A program made the position numbers and the translations under genes. DNA of 8,285 nucleotides, from contig JAIOJM010000026.1 in the NCBI GenBank assembly GCA_019911785.1, forward strand, positions 1 to 8,285. The letters run 5' to 3'. The notes below the pieces were generated by a model that did no database searches, had not been told where the DNA came from, and saw only the letters and a program-made list of their open reading frames with translations. This stretch comes from Sulfuricella sp. (GTDB lineage Bacteria; Pseudomonadota; Gammaproteobacteria; Burkholderiales; Sulfuricellaceae). Below, piece by piece: positions 1 through 5,183 of this stretch; the stretch's first letter is position 1; each line of letters begins with the position of its first letter.

Positions 1-439
1 CCAGCTGATCAGCAACGAAAACGACATCAAGATCAAGCGCCTCGCCGGCAAGCTCGACCGCGTGCTGGTCGACGCGCCCTGCAGCGGGCTCGGCACCCTG
101 CGCCGCAACCCCGATCTCAAATGGCGCCAGAAGCCGCAGGACATCGAGGAGCTGACGCGGAAACAGGCCGCCATCCTCACCGCTGCCGCGCGCCTGGTCA
201 AAGTCGGCGGACGGCTGGTGTACGCCACTTGCAGCATCCTCGCGGAGGAAAACGAGCAGATCGTCGAGGCCTTCCTCGCAACGCATCCGGAATTCGAGTT
301 GCGAGCCGCCAGCGAGGTGCTGGCGCAGCAGAATATCCCGCTGGACACGGGCAAATACTTCAAGCTCGCGCCGCACCTGCATGGCACGGATGGATTCTTT
401 GCCGCGGTGATGGAAAGAAAAAACCCGGTTAAAGCCTAA
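1..439 (+). CDS. RsmB/NOP2-family 16S rRNA cytosine-C5 methyltransferase, C-terminal part
   Basis: The reading frame is open from base 2, so the gene starts outside the window; 145 residues are visible. Enzymes of this family methylate C5 of a cytosine in rRNA using S-adenosylmethionine. The two cysteine motifs of the family are both present: DAPCSG at visible residues 24-29 (the Cys that releases the product) and TCS at 76-78 (the nucleophilic Cys). The stretch GTLRRNPDLKWR after the first motif and the ending HGTDGFFAAVMER are typical of the family C-terminus. The protein is cytoplasmic. The exact subtype is uncertain: the GLGTLRRNPDLKW version resembles a betaproteobacterial relative that I recall as distinct from classical RsmB, so no symbol is given. 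The gene ends 32 bases before a palindromic repeat, and no separate terminator was seen. Confidence 0.9.
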   Translation, partial: QLISNENDIKIKRLAGKLDRVLVDAPCSGLGTLRRNPDLKWRQKPQDIEELTRKQAAILTAAARLVKVGGRLVYATCSILAEENEQIVEAFLATHPEFELRAASEVLAQQNIPLDTGKYFKLAPHLHGTDGFFAAVMERKNPVKA

Positions 440-471
440 CTGTTCCTGCTTGTGCTGACTGGTAGCCCATT

Positions 472-587
472 TAAGGAACCGCTGATTTATTCGTCGCACC
501 GGCGAAAGCCGGTGTCCAGTGCTTTGAATTTTCTAGATTCCGGCTTTCGCCGGAATGACGATTTCTCATTTAATCAGCGCTTCCTTA
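472..587. repeat. Palindromic two-unit repeat (REPIN/MITE-like)
   Basis: A 116-bp imperfect palindrome. The outer ends are inverted repeats: TAAGGAACCGCTGATTTA on the left (472-489) and TAAGGAAGCGCTGATTAA read on the minus strand from 587 to 570, matching at 16 of 18 bases. Inside lie two inverted hairpin units, each starting CGTC: plus strand 492-519 and minus strand 560-533. Both have a CCGGC stem, a GAAA loop and a GCCGG stem, flanked by different but still paired bases (CA/TG on the left, ATT/AAT on the right). The right unit contains ATTCCGGCGAAAGCCGGAAT, laid out like the neisserial dRS3 repeat (ATTCC, spacer, GGAAT). There is no room for a transposase, so it is a non-autonomous element or a paired REP. 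The right end overlaps the stop codon of the neighbouring minus-strand gene. Confidence 0.8.
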
Positions 588-1331
588 GAACTCATATTCC
601 GCCTGCATTCTGAAGGTATGATCTGGCGTCGCGTCAGTGGTGCCTATCAACCATGCTGCGTTGTACTTGATGGCCTGGTGTCCACCGAGAGCGATTTTCC
701 CGAAAATGGCGGGGCCGAGTTTGTGTTCCTGTGCATTATGCTGTGCCCAGTGATTCCATACGCCCGTTTCCCCGAAACCCTGCAATCCAAACTCGAATTC
801 CTTTTTCCAGCGATATTTTGCCTGCCACTGGTACTGGAAGACGGTTTTATGTGGCTCACTATCCGGATCTGTTTCGCCTCCGAATTTCCGCTCAAATAGC
901 AGATTGCCATTCAACTGCAACTTGTCGAAATCGGTCTGAAACAACGGGCCAAATTTGAATTCATTTGGCTCCCCCTTCCGGTTGACGGGAAATTCGAACT
1001 CGGTGATCAAACCGACTTCCAGCGGGTATTTTCCGGTTTCGGTTAACTGAAACTTGTTTTCCCACTCCAGAATATTCAATCTGGGTTCCGGGGCTTCATG
1101 TTCGGTCTTTAGATATAATTCCGTAAACCAGTACTCGGTGGCGCCGTAACCGAAGCCGAGGCTTGTCACCTGCGCAGTGTTGCCGGATGGCATTCTGGCC
1201 GATCCAGACTTGAAATCCACTTCCTTTTCACCATGTTCCACGGTAGGCAAATAGACGTAATCCGCCGGACCTGCAAAGACCGAACTACAAAACAGTGTGC
1301 CAATGCTAAGCGCCAGTAAACTTTGTTTCAT
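585..1331 (-). CDS. Putative outer-membrane beta-barrel protein of iron operon
   Basis: 248 residues. Residues 1-20 form a Sec signal peptide (MKQSLLALSIGTLFCSSVFA, cleavage before GPADYVY). The mature protein alternates aromatic and polar residues (for example YWFTELYLKTEHE, YQWQAKYRW, FGLQGFGETGVW) and ends in Phe after EYE, the usual signature of outer-membrane barrels recognised by the Bam complex. I cannot name a family; it resembles uncharacterised exported proteins of betaproteobacteria and, loosely, the MetA-like porin group. The start codon lies 12 bases after the FTR1 stop, and the ribosome site GAGGG (1341-1345) overlaps that stop, so translation is probably coupled. As the third gene of a Fur-type operon it may be an outer-membrane channel for iron, which is inference. 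The stop codon TAA is supplied by the end of the downstream repeat. Confidence 0.75.
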   Translation of the reverse strand: MKQSLLALSIGTLFCSSVFAGPADYVYLPTVEHGEKEVDFKSGSARMPSGNTAQVTSLGFGYGATEYWFTELYLKTEHEAPEPRLNILEWENKFQLTETGKYPLEVGLITEFEFPVNRKGEPNEFKFGPLFQTDFDKLQLNGNLLFERKFGGETDPDSEPHKTVFQYQWQAKYRWKKEFEFGLQGFGETGVWNHWAQHNAQEHKLGPAIFGKIALGGHQAIKYNAAWLIGTTDATPDHTFRMQAEYEF

Positions 1332-1343
1332 GAAATATATCCC

Positions 1344-2168
1344 TCAAGAGTTAGTTTTTAATTGAAGTGAACGACTGGCCAGCCTCATGCCCGCTGCAAT
1401 GGCGACCAAGGTAATAATGTAAAAAATGAGCTGCATTCCAGCTGGTCTTGGATCGTATCCAACCAGGCTATGAAGCAGCATGCCGGGCACTGAAGTCGCG
1501 GGTAACGCAATCGATGTATCCCAGAGTGGAGCGGCCAGGCTCGGAAGCAGATTGGCCTGGATCAGGAAATGCGCCGCCTGAGATGCCATGCCGGCGGCCA
1601 GAAGCAACACCAGCATTCCGGTTGCGATAAAAAACCAGCGCAACGGAACGCGTAGCAGACCCCTATACACGGTGTAGCCGACTGCAATTCCTGAAAGAAC
1701 CCCGATGAGACCTCCCAGCAGAATCGCCGATACACCTGACCCTTCTGATGCTGAGACTGCGTAAAGGAAGAGCACCGTCTCGGAACCTTCGCGGAGTACT
1801 GCCAGGCCGACCACGATGAACAGAATCGATCGTTCCTGCTTCCCATCGAGAACAGCCCTGCCAACATTAGTTGCCTCGGCCGCCATTGCCTTACCGTGCG
1901 ACGACATCCAGATGTTGTGCCAGGCCAGCATGAGCACCGCGATGCTCAGCACCAGTGCATTAAAAATTTCCTGGCCAATACCCTCCGCCATTCCTGCAAT
2001 AGCACCAGTGGAAGCCGCAACCAGTGCGGAACCGGCCAAACCAGCCATCAGCCCGGCGAATAGCCAGCGATTACGACCAGGTATTGAGCGCGTCGCCGCG
2101 GCAATAATACCGATGAGAAGCGCAGCCTCAAGCACTTCACGAAATACAATCACAGCGGTTGCAAACAT
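1344..2168 (-). CDS. FTR1-family iron permease (EfeU/FtrC-like)
   Basis: 274 residues; an integral inner-membrane permease that moves iron into the cytoplasm, by homology to yeast Ftr1p, EfeU and FtrC, probably as ferric iron supplied by a periplasmic partner. Both defining REXXE iron motifs are present: REVLE at residues 10-14 in the first membrane helix and REGSE at 126-130 in a middle helix. About seven hydrophobic segments are visible, and the GYDPRPAGMQ stretch before the last helix is typical of the family. The ATG at 2168 was chosen over a TTG at 2198 because AGGAG lies seven bases upstream of it and the first helix then begins at once. It starts 16 bases after the cupredoxin stop and is followed after 12 bases by the outer-membrane gene, so all three are probably one transcript. 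Confidence 0.93.
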   Translation of the reverse strand: MFATAVIVFREVLEAALLIGIIAAATRSIPGRNRWLFAGLMAGLAGSALVAASTGAIAGMAEGIGQEIFNALVLSIAVLMLAWHNIWMSSHGKAMAAEATNVGRAVLDGKQERSILFIVVGLAVLREGSETVLFLYAVSASEGSGVSAILLGGLIGVLSGIAVGYTVYRGLLRVPLRWFFIATGMLVLLLAAGMASQAAHFLIQANLLPSLAAPLWDTSIALPATSVPGMLLHSLVGYDPRPAGMQLIFYIITLVAIAAGMRLASRSLQLKTNS

Positions 2169-2175
2169 TACAGTT

Positions 2176-2180
2176 CTCCT
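2176..2180 (-). promoter_or_regulatory. Ribosome binding site of the FTR1 gene
   Basis: AGGAG on the minus strand, seven bases before the ATG at 2168 and just after the cupredoxin stop codon. It decides the start of the permease against an upstream TTG that lies inside the cupredoxin gene. Confidence 0.85.
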
Positions 2181-2184
2181 GAAG

Positions 2185-2547
2185 CTACTGGACGACAATC
2201 ACACCCTGGGCGATTTTTTCATTGAATTCACCGAAAAATCGGTAGCGTCCGGCTGCAAGGGGTCCCACAAAAATCGTTGCAGTGGATAGCCCGGCAATCA
2301 CTTTTTCCCGATTGAGGTCATGACTCTCGAACTCCTCAGGCGTAGCATCACGATTTTCAACAAACAGCTTGATTTTTTTACCGGCCGGAACGGTTAACTC
2401 CGCTGGCTGGAAACGGTGATCCTTAATCACCAACGTATAATCGCTATCCCCAGCCACAGCTACATTAGTGCCATAAACAGCCATAGCACCCAGGACAGCA
2501 AGCGACATCTTCCGACACAAGGTTGAAACAAAATTAGTTGGTTTCAT
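2185..2547 (-). CDS. Periplasmic cupredoxin-domain protein of iron uptake operon
   Basis: 120 residues. A basic start and hydrophobic stretch (residues 1-32, ending NVAVA before GDSDY) form a signal peptide, so the protein is periplasmic. Residues about 36-120 match the single-domain cupredoxin group found beside FTR1 permeases: DHRFQPAELTVPAGKKIKL (43-61), EEFESHDL (71-78), GPLAAGRYRFFGEF (95-108) and a final VIVV strand. In the FtrABCD system the cupredoxin FtrB is thought to oxidise ferrous iron for the permease FtrC; a similar role is likely here. The ATG at 2547 is chosen because AGGAG lies five bases upstream and the signal peptide begins there; the frame stays open to 2595 but without a plausible start. 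Residue 109 is Asn where relatives I recall have His, so metal binding may differ. First gene of the operon. Confidence 0.87.
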   Translation of the reverse strand: MKPTNFVSTLCRKMSLAVLGAMAVYGTNVAVAGDSDYTLVIKDHRFQPAELTVPAGKKIKLFVENRDATPEEFESHDLNREKVIAGLSTATIFVGPLAAGRYRFFGEFNEKIAQGVIVVQ

Positions 2548-2552
2548 ATCAG

Positions 2553-2557
2553 CTCCT
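2553..2557 (-). promoter_or_regulatory. Ribosome binding site of the cupredoxin gene
   Basis: AGGAG on the minus strand, five bases before the ATG at 2547. It supports that start over the longer open frame running to 2595. Confidence 0.8.
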
Positions 2558-2597
2558 GAAATCAAATCAATCCAAATTAATTGATAACTATTCATAT

Positions 2598-2626
2598 TTT
2601 ATATGAGAATAATTATCAATTGCAAA
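2598..2626 (-). promoter_or_regulatory. Promoter of the iron uptake operon
   Basis: Sigma-70-type promoter read on the minus strand: -35 TTTGCA (2626-2621), a 17-base spacer, and -10 TATAAA (2603-2598). Transcription would begin near 2591, giving a leader of about 44 bases before the cupredoxin ATG. The Fur box fills nearly the whole spacer, so bound Fur would block RNA polymerase directly. Confidence 0.7.
2604..2618. promoter_or_regulatory. Fur box
   Basis: TGAGAATAATTATCA matches the 7-1-7 Fur core TGATAATNATTATCA with a single mismatch. It lies between the -35 and -10 of the cupredoxin-FTR1 promoter. Fur bound to ferrous iron would repress the operon when iron is plentiful. A weaker look-alike, TGATAACTATTCATA (2582-2596, four mismatches), lies just downstream and could extend Fur binding. 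Confidence 0.85.
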
Positions 2627-2661
2627 TCATTCCTTCCTGTCAAACTAAAAATCCCCACCTC

Positions 2662-2690
2662 GTGACGACGTACTTATTCAGGATTAGTAT
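2662..2690 (+). promoter_or_regulatory. Possible promoter of the DUF3617 gene
   Basis: GTGACG (2662-2667, four of six matches to the -35 consensus), a 17-base spacer, then TAGTAT (2685-2690). It would give a leader of about 44 bases before the ATG at 2741. It does not overlap the Fur box, so this gene need not be iron-regulated. Confidence 0.4.
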
Positions 2691-2740
2691 TCCAGAAGCG
2701 AATATTCACGCATTCTCGACTCTCTAACCAAGGCGCAACC

Positions 2741-3277
2741 ATGAAACGCAGACCCGATACTCGTAGCCTCTCCTCCCCGCTGCTGATCGGCTTGGCTGCC
2801 GCCTCGCTGGCGGGAGGTGCGCTCGCCGCCGATACACCCAAACGCAAGACTGGTCTGTGGGAAATAAACACGCAGATGGAGGGAATGCCAAGCATGGGCG
2901 CCATGCAGCAGTGCATCGACCAGAACACTGACGACCTTATGCAGCAAAGCGCGAAGAAGGAAAAACCCGACTGCAGCGTGATGGACGCCAAGTCCCAAGG
3001 CAGCAAAATCACCATGCATTCGGTCTGCAAGTTCGAGGGCACCACGGCAACGACCGATGCAGTGTTTATCGGCGCCTTTGATTCAGCCTACAAGGGCGAC
3101 ATGAAGACTCGCTACAATCCGCCGATGCATGGCGTAAGCGAATCGAAAATGACCATGGAAGCCAAATGGATCGGCCCCTGCAAACTCGGCCAGAAGCCCG
3201 GTGAGGTGATCATGCCGAACATGAACGAAATGATGAAGGACCCGAAAATGCAGGAGATGATGAAATGGCAGAAATAA
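2741..3277 (+). CDS. DUF3617-family secreted protein, Met-rich tail
   Basis: 178 residues. Residues 1-30 form a signal peptide with basic start, hydrophobic core and GGALAA cleavage region, placing the mature protein in the periplasm. Family marks are GLWEI (38-42), QQCID (56-60), C78, C96 near KFEG, and the WIGPCKLGQKPG stretch (143-154). The four cysteines (58, 78, 96, 147) could form two disulfides. No biochemical role is established for DUF3617. The C-terminal tail has seven Met between residues 158 and 174, and more occur at 46-55 (MEGMPSMGAM). The ribosome site is weak (AAGG). It is transcribed away from the iron operon, from the same intergenic region, but nothing shows a functional link. 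Confidence 0.85.
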   Translation: MKRRPDTRSLSSPLLIGLAAASLAGGALAADTPKRKTGLWEINTQMEGMPSMGAMQQCIDQNTDDLMQQSAKKEKPDCSVMDAKSQGSKITMHSVCKFEGTTATTDAVFIGAFDSAYKGDMKTRYNPPMHGVSESKMTMEAKWIGPCKLGQKPGEVIMPNMNEMMKDPKMQEMMKWQK

Positions 3278-3354
3278 TGGGCCTCGCAGGGCTGAGCGGC
3301 TTGTCGCCCAGTACCAAAATATCTTGAATTGCTGCGGTCTGCTTCTGCGTTTTT
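3278..3354. other. Convergent intergenic region
   Basis: A 77-base gap between the ends of the DUF3617 and MYG1 genes. It holds GGGC/GCCC partial inverted repeats around 3280-3310 and ends in a run of seven T (3350-3356) that overlaps the MYG1 stop codon. No clean stem lies directly before the T run, so I do not call a terminator. Confidence 0.4.
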
Positions 3355-4272
3355 TTAATCCCGCAGGGCCAAACGCGCCATTTCCATCGCCCCGTCCTTC
3401 GTCTTGTGTCCTGCGACAAAGCGCCCCCGATGGCAGAACACGCAGCCTTGCATGCCGACGACGGCGTCCAGCTCTTCGCCGTCCAGCCCGGCCCAGGCTG
3501 AAGGCAGGGACTTTCGGTTATTGAAGCTTCCCGCGCGATCCGGAACGGCGGTCACATGCCATTTCGCCTGGGCATCAGGGGAAATCACGTATAGAAGGTG
3601 CTCGTACTCAAGCGATCCCAATACGGTATCTTTCCACGGCACGTCGTGCTCCAGCACCAGCAACCGCCCTGCTTCCTGCAAAGCCCCTTGCGCCACAGCG
3701 GCGCGCGCCTTTTCAAATCCGTTGGCGTCCCTGATCGTGTTTTGCAGAATGGCTGTTGCCAGGCTGACGGCACGTTCGAAGGCCTCATTCCTGGCTGAAG
3801 CGGAGGTGATATCCTGCCAGCCGGGATTGAAACCGCCAAGGACCGTGGAAATCGACATCAGCGTAACGGGCAGGGTTTCCTTGGTCAAGGTAATGCCGCA
3901 ATCCATGGCGTCCACGCCTTGCACCAACCAGCGATCGACCCTGGACGCCGCGGCCTCGGATTCACAAAGCTCAGCCCCCAGTTCGCGCCATACCAGGCCG
4001 AACGAACTGTAAGGGATGCCGTTTTCGCGCGCTTCCTTGTACTCCAGCTGATGATGGTCGAAGCGGCCGGTCGCCGGGTCAAAAACACGCCCCACATCGA
4101 ACAGGATGTCTGCTGCGTCCAACTGCTCCTGGTCGCGCGTACGCAGAATGGGCAAAGCGGGATTGACCAGGCGCAATGTCGCCGCCGCCAGCACATCATC
4201 GGCATGAAAGGACCCGGAGTGGGTGGCTGCAACAGCGCCGGGGCGCCGGAGGATTGTATAAAGATTCGACAC
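3355..4272 (-). CDS. MYG1/UPF0160-family metal-dependent phosphohydrolase
   Basis: 305 residues from the chosen GTG start. The family belongs to the DHH-like phosphohydrolases; eukaryotic MYG1 is reported as a 3'-5' RNA exonuclease, and the bacterial role is unsettled. Metal-site motifs are visible: THSGSFHADDVLA (17-29), FDVG (58-61) with FDP (64-66), FDHHQ (71-75) and the acidic VDAMDCGI (120-127). The family ending GCVFCHRGRFVAGHKTKDGA is also present. No signal peptide, so cytoplasmic. The GTG at 4272 starts the protein MSNLYTILRRPG, about 16 residues before the first motif, with a weak GAAG ribosome site. The frame stays open upstream to 4437 only because it runs through a palindromic repeat (4298-4320); those extra residues, such as VGRASARHP, are translated repeat and not part of the protein. 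Confidence 0.9.
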   Translation of the reverse strand: MSNLYTILRRPGAVAATHSGSFHADDVLAAATLRLVNPALPILRTRDQEQLDAADILFDVGRVFDPATGRFDHHQLEYKEARENGIPYSSFGLVWRELGAELCESEAAASRVDRWLVQGVDAMDCGITLTKETLPVTLMSISTVLGGFNPGWQDITSASARNEAFERAVSLATAILQNTIRDANGFEKARAAVAQGALQEAGRLLVLEHDVPWKDTVLGSLEYEHLLYVISPDAQAKWHVTAVPDRAGSFNNRKSLPSAWAGLDGEELDAVVGMQGCVFCHRGRFVAGHKTKDGAMEMARLALRD

Positions 4273-4297
4273 GTTACTTCTTTCTGAATTTTCAGGA

Positions 4298-4320
4298 TGT
4301 CGGGCTGAAGCCCGACCTAC
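4298..4320. repeat. Short palindromic dispersed repeat
   Basis: TGTCGGGCTGAAGCCCGACC followed by TAC; the core TCGGGCT-GA-AGCCCGA (4300-4315) has perfect 7-base arms. This sequence type, GTAGGTCGGGCTTCAGCCCG on the other strand, is a common intergenic repeat in beta- and gammaproteobacteria. It lies 25 bases upstream of the MYG1 start and may be transcribed in its leader. Only one copy is in the window, so its dispersed nature is recalled, not shown. Confidence 0.7.
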
Positions 4321-4385
4321 AATGGCCATTATCCTACAGGATGGCAAATCAAGTTGCGAAACCGGCAACGCGGGATGCCAGGCAT

Positions 4386-4394
4386 TGTTATACT
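4386..4394 (+). promoter_or_regulatory. Possible extended -10 promoter for the 219-residue protein gene
   Basis: TGTTATACT contains TATACT preceded by TGT, an extended -10 form. No good -35 is seen at the usual distance. It would give a leader of about 60 bases before the TTG at 4461. Confidence 0.3.
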
Positions 4395-4460
4395 TCATCC
4401 GCCCGACAGGTAAAATAGATCGCTTCCACGGCAACATTCCCCCGACTTGAAGAAATCATT

Positions 4461-5120
4461 TTGAAAAAAATACTCATCACCATACAGGGCAAGACCCTGA
4501 TCCTTCACTACCAGGTCAAGCATGGACTGGTGCGCAAGGGATCTGGCTGGGCAAGCTATATCCAGGTTTTGCCTTCCGCCGAGCTGGCCCGGTTCGACCT
4601 GAAAGGGCTGACCCCGGAAATGTTTTGCGTGAACATTTCCAACATGGTGAATATTCGCGGCGTGTTTTCCGGCCAGGTAGAAAACGAGCGGCAGGTTCCC
4701 GTGGCGCGCTGGGAAATCAATCCCGAAGATTACCTGCAAGCGACCAGCGCACAGGCGGCGAAACTGACGCATCTGCAAATCGTGGATTTGCTTGCCTCAT
4801 TGCCGGGCTACCTTCAGGAAACGGACAACCAGTTCATCGACTTCGAGGAGCGCGTCGTCCCCCTCGGGACGGGCGAACCCGATGCTTTCAGCGGCTATCG
4901 GCTGACCATCGTGACAGAGGACATCGAGGACAAGATCGCCCCCTATGCCTATTACAACCTGGACACCCACACGCCGGAAGGATGGCAAGGTTATCCGCCG
5001 CCGCAAGCGGACTACGAGCCGATACGAACCGCGCTGGGGAACAAGCTGCAGGCCATCCGGGAAGCCGGCGTGCAGATCACGCAGGTTGACGATGAAACCG
5101 ATTACGCCATCGCGGGTTAA
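4461..5120 (+). CDS. Conserved-looking protein of unknown function
   Basis: 219 residues; I do not recognise a family. There is no signal peptide or membrane segment, so it is probably cytoplasmic. The first part (1-75, MKKILITIQGKTLILHYQVKHG onward) is rich in alternating hydrophobic residues that suggest beta strands. The middle holds an acidic stretch (DNQFIDFEERVVPLG, TEDIEDKI), then a Pro/Tyr-rich piece (YAYYNLDTHTPEGWQGYPPP), then a helix-like tail (TALGNKLQAIREAGVQ). The start is TTG, chosen because no ATG lies near it in frame and because base composition and reading frame fit from there; the ribosome site (GAAGAAA) is weak, so the start is moderately sure. It precedes rdgC in the same direction by 63 bases, with a possible terminator between them, and is divergent from MYG1. 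Confidence 0.75.
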   Translation: MKKILITIQGKTLILHYQVKHGLVRKGSGWASYIQVLPSAELARFDLKGLTPEMFCVNISNMVNIRGVFSGQVENERQVPVARWEINPEDYLQATSAQAAKLTHLQIVDLLASLPGYLQETDNQFIDFEERVVPLGTGEPDAFSGYRLTIVTEDIEDKIAPYAYYNLDTHTPEGWQGYPPPQADYEPIRTALGNKLQAIREAGVQITQVDDETDYAIAG

Positions 5121-5138
5121 GCCCTTACCCGTTTTTTT
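5113..5138 (+). terminator. Possible intrinsic terminator after the 219-residue protein gene
   Basis: CGGGT (5113-5117) pairs with ACCCG (5127-5131) around a nine-base loop, followed at once by seven T (5132-5138). The stem is only five base pairs and overlaps the stop codon, so it may be weak and allow read-through into rdgC. Confidence 0.45.
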
Positions 5139-5151
5139 CATGCCCGGGCTG

Positions 5152-5157
5152 TATAAT
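5152..5157 (+). promoter_or_regulatory. Probable -10 element of the rdgC promoter
   Basis: Perfect TATAAT, 26 bases before the rdgC ATG and just after the possible terminator. The -35 position (CCGTTT) is poor, so an activator or weak basal activity is likely. Together with the terminator it suggests rdgC is its own unit. Confidence 0.5.
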
Positions 5158-5183
5158 CGCCCCCTTTTTTCGAGTAACCCGCC

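Noticed and set aside
2169..2198. TTG start for the FTR1 gene 30 bases upstream
   Set aside because: It overlaps the cupredoxin gene, lacks a ribosome site and adds a polar stretch before the first helix; ATG at 2168 has AGGAG.
1816..2289. 157-residue open frame on the plus strand
   Set aside because: It is antisense to the FTR1 and cupredoxin genes, which have clear family motifs; its Ala/Ser-rich composition is a mirror of membrane codons.
2638..2643. Perfect -35 (TTGACA) on the minus strand upstream of the cupredoxin gene
   Set aside because: The nearest good -10 (GATAAT) is 20 bases away, too far. The TTTGCA/TATAAA pair with 17-base spacing fits better.
3350..3356. Run of seven T as a terminator of the DUF3617 gene
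   Set aside because: No stem lies directly before it; the adjacent CTGCGG and TTCTGCG segments do not pair with each other.
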